Below are positions 17,216 through 25,564 of a stretch of 41,070 nucleotides of DNA, piece after piece (the first letter of the stretch is position 1; every line of letters starts with the position of its first letter). The stretch covers positions 1 to 41,070 of the forward strand of contig JARKSP010000046.1 of NCBI GenBank assembly GCA_029974225.1, in the 5' to 3' direction. A model generated the notes under the pieces. That model saw only the letters and a list, made by a program, of their open reading frames with translations, searched no databases and had not been told where the DNA came from. A program made the position numbers and the translations under genes. This DNA comes from Erysipelotrichaceae bacterium (GTDB lineage Bacteria > Bacillota_I > Bacilli_A > Erysipelotrichales > Erysipelotrichaceae).

Positions 17216-17257
17216 TTTGTCACCTCTTAAAATAATAAACTATAAGATAAAACGCAA

Positions 17258-17449
17258 TCAGTATTTCTGAAAACCTGTATTTAAATATGGATGCCGAGAC
17301 TGCCTGTAGTTTTTGGGAAGTCTTCTCATCCCGTTACACAGTATAATAAAGTCATTTGCCTGATAAAAACTGTCGTTGTCACTTAAGACATCTATGCAGC
17401 AGGTAGGGTATTTCTTCATTAGCTTTTTTGCATTATTCATCATTATCAC
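17258..17449 (-). pseudogene. C-terminal fragment of a GNAT acetyltransferase
   Basis: The frame encodes about 60 residues, NNAKKLMKKYPTCCIDVLSD then NDSFYQANDFIILCNGMRRLPK. The S-D-N-D-S-F-Y-x-x-x-x-F pattern is the motif B end of GNAT enzymes, and a short basic tail follows. The strands that carry the acetyl-CoA loop are absent, because the stop codon of the MBL gene lies 10 bp upstream. TTAGGTG lies 5 nt before an ATG at 17443, so the fragment may still be translated. It is best read as a truncated gene; a genuine short protein is possible. Confidence 0.5.
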
Positions 17450-17459
17450 CTAAGCTGAT

Positions 17460-18194
17460 TTATCTTTCTGTTTTTAATAAATACATTTTTATTCTCTTAA
17501 TTGTATTCTTGAATCTGATTAAATCGTTTTTATTAAAAGGCTTTCCATGAGCAGGGTAAATCATTTCTGCATCCTCAGCTATCAAAACATTCCAGGACTG
17601 TTCAAACTGTTCTTTATCCTCAATCCAGATAATCACTCTTTTTATGCTTGGAAATCCATTCATGGCTGCGTCTCCGCAAAAGATGATATTATCTTTCTTT
17701 AAAGAAATCGAATCCTCGGTGTGTCCAGGGGTAAACAGAATTTTACCCTGCAACAGATCTTCTAATTCACTTTTATTTTTGTCATTTATTATTATAAGTC
17801 TGTTGTCGTGTTTATCTTCTATGCGAGGAAAACGATGATCAGCATTTCCAAATATCGCCATCAGTCGGCAGAATATCAGCGCAACAAAGCCGCTGCAGGC
17901 ACCATTAAAAGGATTATGTCCTCTTTTTAGTGTGGGCATTGCTTTGGCACTCATAATAACTTTTAGTTCTTTATTTTTAATAAGCAGTTCATTTAGGAAA
18001 CCTGCATGGTCGTCATGAGCGTGCGTCAAAAACAGATACTTAATTTCCATCAAAGATATGTTAAACTTCTTTAGTTTTTCTTCTACACTTTTTAAACTAT
18101 GCCGATAGCCGGTATCTACCATCACATAACCTGAGGAAGTGTGATATACATAGGTATTCATCACTCTGTTTCCCACATTAAATATCTTTTTCAT
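17460..18194 (-). CDS. Metallo-beta-lactamase-fold hydrolase
   Basis: The 244-residue protein has the MBL metal motif THAHDDHAGF (H-x-H-x-D-H) near residue 58, an earlier MVDTGYR strand, a FTPGHTEDSI segment with the third histidine ligand, IIFCGDAAMNG with the bridging aspartate, and YPAHGKPF with the last histidine. It belongs to the glyoxalase II-like group that hydrolyses thioesters, lactones or phosphoesters. The ATG at 18194 follows AAGGTGG by 5 nt; a GTG at 18203 sits within that site. Confidence 0.88.
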   Translation of the reverse strand: MKKIFNVGNRVMNTYVYHTSSGYVMVDTGYRHSLKSVEEKLKKFNISLMEIKYLFLTHAHDDHAGFLNELLIKNKELKVIMSAKAMPTLKRGHNPFNGACSGFVALIFCRLMAIFGNADHRFPRIEDKHDNRLIIINDKNKSELEDLLQGKILFTPGHTEDSISLKKDNIIFCGDAAMNGFPSIKRVIIWIEDKEQFEQSWNVLIAEDAEMIYPAHGKPFNKNDLIRFKNTIKRIKMYLLKTER

Positions 18195-18220
18195 TTCATC
18201 CACCTTAAACTCAATTATAC

Positions 18221-18252
18221 AAAAAAACCTGTTGACTTAAAATATCAACAGG
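18221..18252 (-). terminator. Intrinsic terminator of the MetRS2-gltX-carboxypeptidase operon
   Basis: On the minus strand CCTGTTGA (18252-18245) pairs with TCAACAGG (18235-18228), followed by TTTTTTT (18227-18221). It sits 10 bp after the carboxypeptidase stop codon. Confidence 0.9.
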
Positions 18253-18261
18253 AAAATATGA

Positions 18262-19284
18262 TTATCTTAAATAATATTCAATCGCAGCCTTACCATCTTC
18301 AAAAACAAATTTAGCCACAGCCCCTGAGATGATCGGCCAGGAAGGCGGCAGATGACCGATATCACAATCATAAATCACCGGACAATTTAAGTCGGTCAGA
18401 TTTTCTTTTAATGCATCCTCAAACGTGTAGTCGAAGATATCTTCCTTGTTTTCTGTACGGCCATAAAGTATGCCTTTACAGTATTTAAACCAGCCGGCCT
18501 GTTTTAGCTGCCACAGCCCTCTGCTTTGAGCCAGGACATTCAGATCATAAGACTCCAGATACCAGATAAACCCGTCTTCCTTATACTTCTCTAAAAAATC
18601 ATTTACCTGTCCAAATTTAGTCCCGCAAAGCATTAACAGAATATCTAGACAGCCTCCAATCAGGCGACCAGTCATTTCTACTTTTCTTTCACCAGATAAA
18701 CTTTTATATAGAACTTCTTCGGTTAAATTATAACCACATAAGGCTTTCCCTTCTTCTTTTGATAAGTCCACTATTTCATAGCTTTCATAGCTTTCAAACT
18801 TCAGTCTGCTGCCAGTAATCAGGTCGTAAGATTGCTGCAGAGACTGATGCCAGTTTCTCATACCGAAACTGCCAAAGTTGCTTCCATAAATAGCAGCCGT
18901 GTCCGCTAAGATAGGCAAGGTGAAAGTCAGATTGGTGTTGTCCGAATAACCCATAACAAATTTTGGTTTGGCATGACCAAGCGTTTCAAAATCAATATAA
19001 GGCAGCATAGTCATCATCAGCTCTCCGCCAGCCACTGAAAAGATAAAGTCCGTATCCACATCAAGATACATCTCCATAAATTCTCTGGCTCTCTGCTCAT
19101 CAGTGGTGCTACGACATTTTTCAGCTCCTCGCAGATGCTCTACTTCTTTTATTCTGTATCCCAGGTTGGAAAACTTTTTGTAGGCATTGTCAAATCTGTC
19201 CTCATAGGGATAGCCAAAAACTCCAAATGATGGAGCGATTAAACCGATAGTATCTCCCTTTTTTAAGAAAGCTGGATAGCGCAT
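18262..19284 (-). CDS. S66-family LD-carboxypeptidase / MccF-like serine peptidase
   Basis: This protein of 340 residues starts MRYPAFLKKGDTIGLIAPS, typical of the family. The nucleophile serine lies in FVMGYSDNTNL, the glutamate in WYLESYD and the histidine in CDIGHLPPSWP, forming the Ser-Glu-His triad. Family members cut the L-D bond of murein tetrapeptides during cell-wall recycling or, as MccF, inactivate microcin C-type aminoacyl-nucleotide antibiotics. The ATG at 19284 lies 1 nt after the gltX stop codon with AGGGAG 10 nt upstream, indicating coupling. A longer TTG start within gltX is less likely. Being with two tRNA synthetase genes makes an MccF-like role worth testing. Confidence 0.88.
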   Translation of the reverse strand: MRYPAFLKKGDTIGLIAPSFGVFGYPYEDRFDNAYKKFSNLGYRIKEVEHLRGAEKCRSTTDEQRAREFMEMYLDVDTDFIFSVAGGELMMTMLPYIDFETLGHAKPKFVMGYSDNTNLTFTLPILADTAAIYGSNFGSFGMRNWHQSLQQSYDLITGSRLKFESYESYEIVDLSKEEGKALCGYNLTEEVLYKSLSGERKVEMTGRLIGGCLDILLMLCGTKFGQVNDFLEKYKEDGFIWYLESYDLNVLAQSRGLWQLKQAGWFKYCKGILYGRTENKEDIFDYTFEDALKENLTDLNCPVIYDCDIGHLPPSWPIISGAVAKFVFEDGKAAIEYYLR

Positions 19285-19285
19285 C

Positions 19286-20932
19286 CTAATCCAACTCCCT
19301 GATGGTGTTTTCAATTCTCTTCATTGACTCTTTTTCTCCCAGTATCTGCATAATAGTCCATAAGTCAGGCGAATTTTTACGTCCAGTTATCGCAATTCTG
19401 ATTACTTCTGAAACATCAGCTACTGATCCTCTGTAGTTTTCAGGATTTTCTTTGTAAGCTTTCATATCAGCGGCATAACCGTTGTCTGCGGAAATGGTTT
19501 TAACCTTTTCAAACCAGACTGAGTTATCATCGGCATAGTTATAACTTCCAGCAAACTGTGTCAGAAGCAGTTTGGCAGTTTTGCTGTCACAGCTGAAATC
19601 ATCAACTTTTTCATGATGATAAAACAGATCAATTGCTTCCAGTATCTGCGAGCCATAGATATAGTCTTTTCTTCTTTTCTTTAGGTTCAGGCCCATTCCT
19701 AAAGTTAAAACCTTATCCAGGTAATCTTCATCACCGAAATACTTTTCGTAATCTTCTTTTTTCTGATCAGAAATATAAGATTTCAGAAAATCCTTCATTT
19801 CTTCTAATGAAAACTTAGCCAGATAGGTTTTAGAAATGTTATTTAACTTGTCCAAATCAAATAAAGCACCCGATTGTCCCATTTTGTCCAATGAGAACTT
19901 AAATTCTTCCAGATGGGCATCAGGATTTTTTAAATGCCACTGTTCAAAATTCCAGTTAAGTAAAGTCATCAGATAAAGCTTGACGGCATAAGGATGATAG
20001 CCCAGCTGACGATAATAATCTAACGCCAGCTCTGGATCCTTTCTTTTAGAGAGTTTGCGCTTGGTTCCGTTTTCATCAATCTTCATTAAAACCGTTGTAT
20101 GGGCATACCTAGGTAATTTGAAACCTAGTAATTTGAACAATTCCAGATGGACAGGTAAAGTTCCCAGCCATTCTTCACCTCTTAAAACGATGGTTGTTCC
20201 CATCAGAGTATCATCAATAGCATGCGCAAAGTGATAGGTGGGAATTCCATCTGTTTTAATAATCACCACATCCTGATCATTTTCCCGAACCGTTATATCC
20301 CCTTTGATTTCATCATGAAAAATACTCTGATTTTCAATGTTCCCGCCACTTCTCATTCTGATGACAAATCTTTCTTTTTTATCTAAATGAGCCTGAACTT
20401 CTTCCAGTGACAGATTGCGGCAGGTTGCCCATTTGCCATAGTATCCTGTCGCTTCATTTGCTTCCTTCTGCTGTTTTCTTATTTCCGTTAACTGTTTTCC
20501 TGAGCAGAAACAAGGATAGGCTTTCCCTTCGGCTACCAGTCTCTTGGCAAAGGTCTGATAAATTTCGGCTCTCTGCTTTTGATAATAGGGACCATAATCT
20601 CCCTCGTATGGCTGATGCTCTGCCCCTTCGTCAAAATAGATCTGAAAATAATCAAAACTGGAGATGATTGCTCCAACGGCGCCAGGCACCTTTCTTTTTG
20701 AGTCGGTATCTTCAATTCTTAAATAGAACACTCCTCCACTCTGATGAGCAATTCTTTCATCCGCCAAGGCGCCATAAAGATTGCCTAAATGGATAAAGCC
20801 GGTAGGAGAGGGTGCGATTCTTAAAACTTCGCTGTTTTCTGGCAAATCTCTTTTGGGATATTTATCGAAATAGTATTGGCAGTCATGTTTTATTTTTGGA
20901 AATAACATGTCTGCAAGTTTTTGATAGTCCAT
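19286..20932 (-). CDS. gltX: Glutamyl-tRNA synthetase
   Basis: The 548-residue class I synthetase has LRIAPSPTGFIHLGNLYGAL as its HIGH region, FYLRIEDTDSKRKVPGA, an FVIRMRSGG segment, the VLRGEEWLGTLPVHLELFKL region, and a KMSKS motif reading KRKLSKRKDPE. It is about 60 residues longer than common bacterial GltX, with an extended C-terminal region, a form seen in some clostridial-type species. In organisms without GlnRS it would also charge tRNA-Gln. AAAGGGAG precedes the ATG. It is 14 nt downstream of the MetRS-like gene. Confidence 0.93.
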   Translation of the reverse strand: MDYQKLADMLFPKIKHDCQYYFDKYPKRDLPENSEVLRIAPSPTGFIHLGNLYGALADERIAHQSGGVFYLRIEDTDSKRKVPGAVGAIISSFDYFQIYFDEGAEHQPYEGDYGPYYQKQRAEIYQTFAKRLVAEGKAYPCFCSGKQLTEIRKQQKEANEATGYYGKWATCRNLSLEEVQAHLDKKERFVIRMRSGGNIENQSIFHDEIKGDITVRENDQDVVIIKTDGIPTYHFAHAIDDTLMGTTIVLRGEEWLGTLPVHLELFKLLGFKLPRYAHTTVLMKIDENGTKRKLSKRKDPELALDYYRQLGYHPYAVKLYLMTLLNWNFEQWHLKNPDAHLEEFKFSLDKMGQSGALFDLDKLNNISKTYLAKFSLEEMKDFLKSYISDQKKEDYEKYFGDEDYLDKVLTLGMGLNLKKRRKDYIYGSQILEAIDLFYHHEKVDDFSCDSKTAKLLLTQFAGSYNYADDNSVWFEKVKTISADNGYAADMKAYKENPENYRGSVADVSEVIRIAITGRKNSPDLWTIMQILGEKESMKRIENTIRELD

Positions 20933-20946
20933 TTTTTCTCCCTTTC

Positions 20947-22926
20947 TTAAACGAACTGACTTGGGTGTTTTACATAGAAGTCTTCTCTTTCTTTCAGTTC
21001 CGTAATTTTATGATTTTCTTTATCTTCCATAAAGAAATAGCTATCCTGGAAAATATTGTCCCAGCTAAAGAACTCCTCTTTATCAAAACCTAGATAATCC
21101 ACTGTTTTCTCCGTTCCTTCCGGACAGACGGGATGAGAAAGAACCGTTGCCACTCTCACCATGTGGAAGGCATCAATTAAAGTCTGTTTTTTCAACTCCG
21201 CATCCTCTCGGTTGTTAGCCAGGGTATTGTTTCTTGACCAGTATTTATTAGCCTGTCTGATATAAGTGTCTAAGATATTGTGAATCTGATGCAGTTCAAA
21301 ACGATACATAGCGTTTTCATAATCCAGGATTGTCTTTTCTGATTCTCTAAGTATCTCTTCTGAGATCCTGCCATATGGTATTATACCATCAAAATATCTG
21401 GCGCTGGCATAAAAACAGCTTCTGACCAGTCTGTTCAGAACATTGGTAAACAGGTTTCCCTGAGCTAAGACCGGGTCCTGTTCTTTTTCGTTAGCTGTTG
21501 GATTTAGTGGCTTAGGCATAAAACTAACCGATTTATTAGCTAAAGCTAAACCTAAAAAGTGTGCTCTCAGCTGTTCGGCAGTATAGTAATCCAGCAAATC
21601 CTGAGCCATAGGCGGTTTTACTTCTCCTGAAGAAGAAGCTTTTTTATCTAAAAACAGAACATGATGATTAGCTACCAGTGTTGTCAGCTGCAGCTGTCCT
21701 TTAGCCGGATTTATTCTTAGCTCCGGTCCTTCCTGGGCCATAAACATTGGCATCTGGGCGATTCCATAAAAATAGATATTATCCTGGCCAATAAACTGGA
21801 AGACTTCAGCTTGCGGATCACACCAGAAATCTTTCCACGCTTCTTCATCTTTGCCTATTCTCTTTAAAAAGGTCTTGGTAAATGATATGGGAGCCCAGAG
21901 ACTTTCCGGCCAAACCCAGACAGTCAAGCCTTCTTCTCCTTCAAGGGAAGGAGCTTTTACTCCCCAATCAATGTTTCCGGTCAAGCGAAGAGGGACTAAT
22001 GTTTTTCCTGTTCTATATCTGATTGAATTTCTGGTTAACAGTTCACAGGCTGTTTCTCTTTCCACCAGAGTCTTAAACTCAATAGTGAAACTGTCTTTGA
22101 CATTTTCTAAATCTGAGCACCGGTGTTCAGGCAGCTGATTTCTAATCTCCCTGTAGGTTTCAATACCTTCTTTTCTGACATAGATTATCGGTTTAGCCAA
22201 TGATTCTCTCATTGTTTCCCAGACAATCTTTCTGACATTTGGCTTAGTTGAAATATAGTCTACATACTCTTCTAAAATATCAAAACAGTCAGTTAGTTTG
22301 AAATACCAGTTAACTACATCTCTCATTTCAGGAACCTCGCCGGTGATGGTGCTTCTTGGATTAATTAAATCTTCTGGCATGTACTGATGGCCCAGATAAC
22401 ATTCATCGGCATATCCTTTTTCTGACTGACAGTTTCTGATTGGACATTTGCCGATTACCTGTCTTCCGTTAAGAAAACAGTCGGCTTTGGCATCATAGAA
22501 CTGTTTTGTGACCATTTTTTCCAGCCAGCCATGATTATATAGTTTTTCAATGAATTCGTTAGTTTCCTGCTGATGAATTTCCTTAGAATCCAGCAGTCCG
22601 CTGGCACCATAAATATCCAAGCTGATTTCATAGGCGTCCAGTGTTGTCTTTTGAGCCAAATGATTTTCCATAACATAGTCTTCGATGGTGCCTGAAAAAC
22701 CTTCTTCTTCAACTTTTTTCCGATAGCCTTCAACAATTGGTGAGCCATAACAGTCTGTTCCACTTAAAAAAATAACATTGTCTTTACCTATTCTATCTCT
22801 TAAAAATCTGGCAAAAACATCGGCATGAATAAACATTCCGCCGATATGTCCAAAGTGCAGGGCTTTATTGCCATAAGGCATACCGCCGGTTACTATGGCT
22901 TTCTTCGGGAAAACAGGACGCGACAT
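20947..22926 (-). CDS. Divergent second methionyl-tRNA synthetase-like protein (class I)
   Basis: This 659-residue protein has the MetRS fold: VTGGMPYGNKALHFGHIGGM (HIGH region as HFGH), IFLSGTDCYGSPI, a cysteine cluster CPIRNC...DEC, a WPESLWAPI region and FQFIGQDNIYFYGIAQMPMF. The KMSKS loop reads LDKKASSSGE, so the second lysine is replaced by serine. It lacks the C-terminal tRNA-binding domain of the T-box-controlled MetG and is closer to the longer E. coli/archaeal-like MetRS type. The ATG at 22926 follows GGAGG by 8 nt. It heads an operon with gltX and an S66 peptidase. It may be a second synthetase or a related ligase with another role. Confidence 0.82.
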   Translation of the reverse strand: MSRPVFPKKAIVTGGMPYGNKALHFGHIGGMFIHADVFARFLRDRIGKDNVIFLSGTDCYGSPIVEGYRKKVEEEGFSGTIEDYVMENHLAQKTTLDAYEISLDIYGASGLLDSKEIHQQETNEFIEKLYNHGWLEKMVTKQFYDAKADCFLNGRQVIGKCPIRNCQSEKGYADECYLGHQYMPEDLINPRSTITGEVPEMRDVVNWYFKLTDCFDILEEYVDYISTKPNVRKIVWETMRESLAKPIIYVRKEGIETYREIRNQLPEHRCSDLENVKDSFTIEFKTLVERETACELLTRNSIRYRTGKTLVPLRLTGNIDWGVKAPSLEGEEGLTVWVWPESLWAPISFTKTFLKRIGKDEEAWKDFWCDPQAEVFQFIGQDNIYFYGIAQMPMFMAQEGPELRINPAKGQLQLTTLVANHHVLFLDKKASSSGEVKPPMAQDLLDYYTAEQLRAHFLGLALANKSVSFMPKPLNPTANEKEQDPVLAQGNLFTNVLNRLVRSCFYASARYFDGIIPYGRISEEILRESEKTILDYENAMYRFELHQIHNILDTYIRQANKYWSRNNTLANNREDAELKKQTLIDAFHMVRVATVLSHPVCPEGTEKTVDYLGFDKEEFFSWDNIFQDSYFFMEDKENHKITELKEREDFYVKHPSQFV

Positions 22927-22954
22927 AAAAAATACCTCCATCGAAATTACAAAA

Positions 22955-22999
22955 ATTATACCATATTTTTACATCGAATACATACCCAAGCCCTATAAT
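22955..22999. promoter_or_regulatory. Divergent promoter region between the MetRS-like and M24 genes
   Basis: On the minus strand TGGTATAAT is an extended -10 element (TATAAT at 22960-22955) for the MetRS-like operon. On the plus strand TATAAT at 22994-22999 lies 18 bp before the M24 gene start codon. Neither has a strong -35 box. No T-box motif was seen in the leader of the MetRS-like gene, which is only about 25 nt long. Confidence 0.5.
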
Positions 23000-23017
23000 T
23001 ATATCGAGGATTACTGA

Positions 23018-24076
23018 ATGAATAAAAGAATATCCAAAATAAAAAGGATAATGGAACAAGAATGCATTGACCATGTTCTTATTACCGACTACTACAATCT
23101 CAAATACTTTATTAATTTGGAATTAGATTCAGGTGAAAGACTGCTTGCTCTGCTGATTAATAAAGACAAAGAAAACATTTTGTTTATTAACGAATTATTT
23201 TCAATTCCTTCTTCAGATGATTATAAAATCATCTATTACAACGACACAGAAGATTGTATTAGTATACTTTCAAGTTATTTATCCGGTAAATCAATTTACG
23301 TCGATGGGAAATGGACAGCTTCCTTTTTGTTGAGATTAATGAATCGCTTTTCCGCAAATTATCAAGATGCCATTTTTTTAACAACAAAACTAAGGTCAAT
23401 TAAAGACGAACAGGAAATTAAGTTTATGATTAAAGCCTCATTAGACAATGATGAAGTAATGAGGAGAATTGTTCCCTTCATAAAAATAGGAATCAGCGAA
23501 AAAGAACTCTATAATCAATTATTGTTTGAATTTGAAAATTTGACTTGCGAACCTGTTTCCTTTGAGCCAATTGTTGCTTTTGGCAAAAACGCTAGTAATC
23601 CTCATCACCAATCCAACGATACCATTTTACAGAAAGGCGATGTCTGCCTCATTGATATGGGCTGTCGCCATCAAGGTTACTGCTCTGATATGACCAGAAC
23701 GTTTTTGCAGAAGAATGAAAAAATGGAAGAAATATATGACATCGTTAAAACAGCCAACCTTTTGGCTATCGAAGCCATAAAGCCGGGAAAAAAGTTTTCC
23801 CAGATCGATAAGATAGCCCGAGATTATATCATCTCCTTTGGCTACGGACAGTATTTTACTCATCGTTTGGGACATGGTATCGGCTTAGAGGTTCATGAAG
23901 GATATGATGTTTCTTCTTCCAGTGAGGCGATTATTGAAGAAGGTATGTGCTTTTCTATAGAGCCAGGCATATATCTGCCCGATATTGGAGGAGTTCGCAT
24001 CGAAGACCTGGTTCTGGTTACAGAAAAAGGCGGTATTGTTTTAAATAGTTTCTCTAAGGAAAAAACGTTTATATAA
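23018..24076 (+). CDS. M24-family Xaa-Pro aminopeptidase
   Basis: The 352-residue protein has a creatinase-like N-terminal domain and a pita-bread metallopeptidase domain. All five metal ligands are present: Asp213 in LIDMG, Asp224 in CSDMTRT, His286 in RLGHGIGLEVHE, Glu315 in SIEPGIY and Glu329 in RIEDL. Such enzymes remove N-terminal residues before proline in cytosolic peptides. GAGG lies 9 nt upstream of the ATG. A small hairpin and a DUF6440-like gene follow. Confidence 0.93.
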   Translation: MNKRISKIKRIMEQECIDHVLITDYYNLKYFINLELDSGERLLALLINKDKENILFINELFSIPSSDDYKIIYYNDTEDCISILSSYLSGKSIYVDGKWTASFLLRLMNRFSANYQDAIFLTTKLRSIKDEQEIKFMIKASLDNDEVMRRIVPFIKIGISEKELYNQLLFEFENLTCEPVSFEPIVAFGKNASNPHHQSNDTILQKGDVCLIDMGCRHQGYCSDMTRTFLQKNEKMEEIYDIVKTANLLAIEAIKPGKKFSQIDKIARDYIISFGYGQYFTHRLGHGIGLEVHEGYDVSSSSEAIIEEGMCFSIEPGIYLPDIGGVRIEDLVLVTEKGGIVLNSFSKEKTFI

Positions 24077-24092
24077 AAAGTTTAGCTTATTG

Positions 24093-24119
24093 AACTTGCC
24101 AGTAATCGTATTGGCAGTT
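24093..24119 (+). terminator. Hairpin after the M24 peptidase gene
   Basis: AACT-GCCA (24093-24101, one bulged T) can pair with TGGCAGTT (24112-24119). A TTTTTT run comes only 13 nt later, so this is a weak terminator or a 5' leader hairpin of the next gene. Confidence 0.3.
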
Positions 24120-24150
24120 AACACAAAAATAATTTTTTGGAGGTAATAAA

Positions 24151-24342
24151 ATGGCTAAAACAAAAAGATTTAAGAAAACCTATTCGCAAGGCGGATTGAA
24201 AATTACAGAAATATGGTTAGACACAGAAACTGGTGTAAATTATCTTTATCACGAATCTGGATATTCAGGGGGACTGACACCATTATTAGACAAAAATGGT
24301 CAACCCATTATTTCTTCAGCGGAAAAGATGGAAAAAAGCTGA
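24151..24342 (+). CDS. DUF6440-like small protein
   Basis: This 63-residue protein begins MAKTKRFKKTYSQGGLKITE and carries the block WLDTETGVNYLYHESGYSGG followed by LTPLLDKNGQPIIS, which matches my recollection of DUF6440 proteins found across Bacillota. It has no membrane segment or signal peptide. The site TTTTGGAGGTAATAAA before the ATG is near-ideal, so it is surely translated. The function is unknown. Confidence 0.82.
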   Translation: MAKTKRFKKTYSQGGLKITEIWLDTETGVNYLYHESGYSGGLTPLLDKNGQPIISSAEKMEKS

Positions 24343-24376
24343 TTTTCAGTTTACTTAGTGTTGTGATAACGCTGTT

Positions 24377-24556
24377 CTAGGCCTAGCTTTTAGGTGTGTC
24401 GTGTAATATTCGGTAAAGTTGATTTGATTTCCTTAACAAATATGTATTTACCTGTGACAGCAGGATTTTAGAGAGCCCTCTAAAACAATTCAAAAAAAAG
24501 GTTTTTCTCAATTGCTCACGAATCTCTTTATTGAATATTACACACCTTAAGAACGG
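24377..24556. repeat. MITE-like element with imperfect inverted repeats
   Basis: GTGTAATATTCGGTAAAG (24401-24418) and CTTTATTGAATATTACAC (24526-24543) are inverted copies matching at 16 of 18 positions. The similarity extends outward through AGGTGTG with a 4-bp offset, and more weakly to a CTAGGCCTAG palindrome (24377-24386). Between them is a perfect 8-bp hairpin, TTTTAGAG/CTCTAAAA (24466-24485). There is no coding frame inside. The layout suits a small non-autonomous mobile element or a folded RNA of about 150 nt. It occupies most of the 424-bp gap before the MerR gene. Confidence 0.5.
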
Positions 24557-24671
24557 CATTCTTTATTGTAAAAACAGATTACCTATCTTAACGAAGAAGG
24601 GAAGTTAAAATTTTATAATATAAATTAAAAGATTTGAAAGGTTTCCATCTTAAAATAATCTTCAAAAATGG

Positions 24672-24702
24672 GCGGCAAAAGAGTATTTGCCGCTTAATTT
24701 TT
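24672..24702 (+). terminator. Intrinsic terminator upstream of the MerR cassette
   Basis: GCGGCAAA (24672-24679) pairs with TTTGCCGC (24686-24693), followed by TTAATTTTT. It isolates the MerR operon from upstream transcription. Confidence 0.75.
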
Positions 24703-24712
24703 AAAAAGAGTC

Positions 24713-24743
24713 TTGCTTGTGACGTTGCGTAATGATTTATACT
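24713..24743 (+). promoter_or_regulatory. MerR-type promoter with 19-bp spacer and operator
   Basis: TTGCTT (24713-24718) and TATACT (24738-24743) are 19 bp apart, the over-long spacing typical of promoters activated by MerR regulators through DNA untwisting. The spacer contains ACGTTGCGT, a small palindrome (ACG/CGT) that is the likely operator core. The promoter drives the merR-like gene itself and the ABC genes behind it. Confidence 0.65.
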
Positions 24744-24766
24744 GCAGACAAAGGAGGTAGTCAGTC

Positions 24767-25561
24767 ATGGAAAAGCATAGAGCAATACCTAAAGGATTTA
24801 TGACAGTTGGTGAAGCAGCTAAAAAAATGGGTGTTACTATTCGTACTTTACAATACTACGACAGAGAGGGACTGCTATCACCATCAGCTAAAAGTGAAGG
24901 TGGTCGTAGACTGTATACCGATAAAGATCTGGTCATGCTTCATCAGATTATATCTTTGAAATCGTTAGGTTTTTCCTTAGAAGACATCAAACAGCGTCTG
25001 ACTTCCTTAGACACACCGGCTGATGTCGCTAACGCTCTTAGCAAACAGGCCAGTGTTATAAAAGGCGAGTTAGAGAAGCTGAGTTCTTCTTTAAAGGCTA
25101 TCGAACAGCTGAAAGAGGAAGTTTTGCAGATGCAAGCAGTAGACTTTAAAAAATATGCTGATATTATTGTCAATCTACAAATTGATAACGAATATTATTT
25201 TTTAATCAAAAAGTTTGATGATGATACGCTTGATTATCTGCGTGCCAAATTTAACAAGGACAGCGCTATGGATTTTATAAAAGAATTCAATAACTTAAGT
25301 GAAGAAATCCTACAGCTTAAAAATGGCAACGTACCTGTTGAAAGTGACCGCTGTCAGAAACTGACTAAGAATTACTGGGACCTGATTGTTGAATTTACCG
25401 ATGGTGATATGAGCATGCTGCCAAAACTGTTTGAACTGAGTAATTTTGAAACTGCTTCCGATGAATGGGAGAAGAAAAGGATTGCTATCAACGAGTACTT
25501 AGGACCAGCTTTAGGCATTTACTTTTCCAGACTTGGCATAAACCCCTTTGAGGGAGGTTAA
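24767..25561 (+). CDS. MerR-family regulator with TipAS-like effector domain
   Basis: The 264-residue protein has a winged HTH of the MerR type (FMTVGEAAKKMGVTIRTLQY followed by YDREGLLSPSAKSEGGRRLY), a dimerisation helix at about 75-120, and a C-terminal domain with NYWDLIVEFTDGDMSML, which resembles the TipAS antibiotic-binding fold. Such proteins bind a drug or peptide and activate their own operon. GGAGG lies 10 nt before the ATG. The ABC ATPase starts 3 nt after its stop codon. Confidence 0.9.
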   Translation: MEKHRAIPKGFMTVGEAAKKMGVTIRTLQYYDREGLLSPSAKSEGGRRLYTDKDLVMLHQIISLKSLGFSLEDIKQRLTSLDTPADVANALSKQASVIKGELEKLSSSLKAIEQLKEEVLQMQAVDFKKYADIIVNLQIDNEYYFLIKKFDDDTLDYLRAKFNKDSAMDFIKEFNNLSEEILQLKNGNVPVESDRCQKLTKNYWDLIVEFTDGDMSMLPKLFELSNFETASDEWEKKRIAINEYLGPALGIYFSRLGINPFEGG

Positions 25562-25564
25562 AGA

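Noticed and set aside
24466-24485. TTTTAGAG/CTCTAAAA hairpin resembling the start of a type II CRISPR repeat
   Set aside because: It occurs once, is a simple palindrome, and there are no spacers or cas genes.
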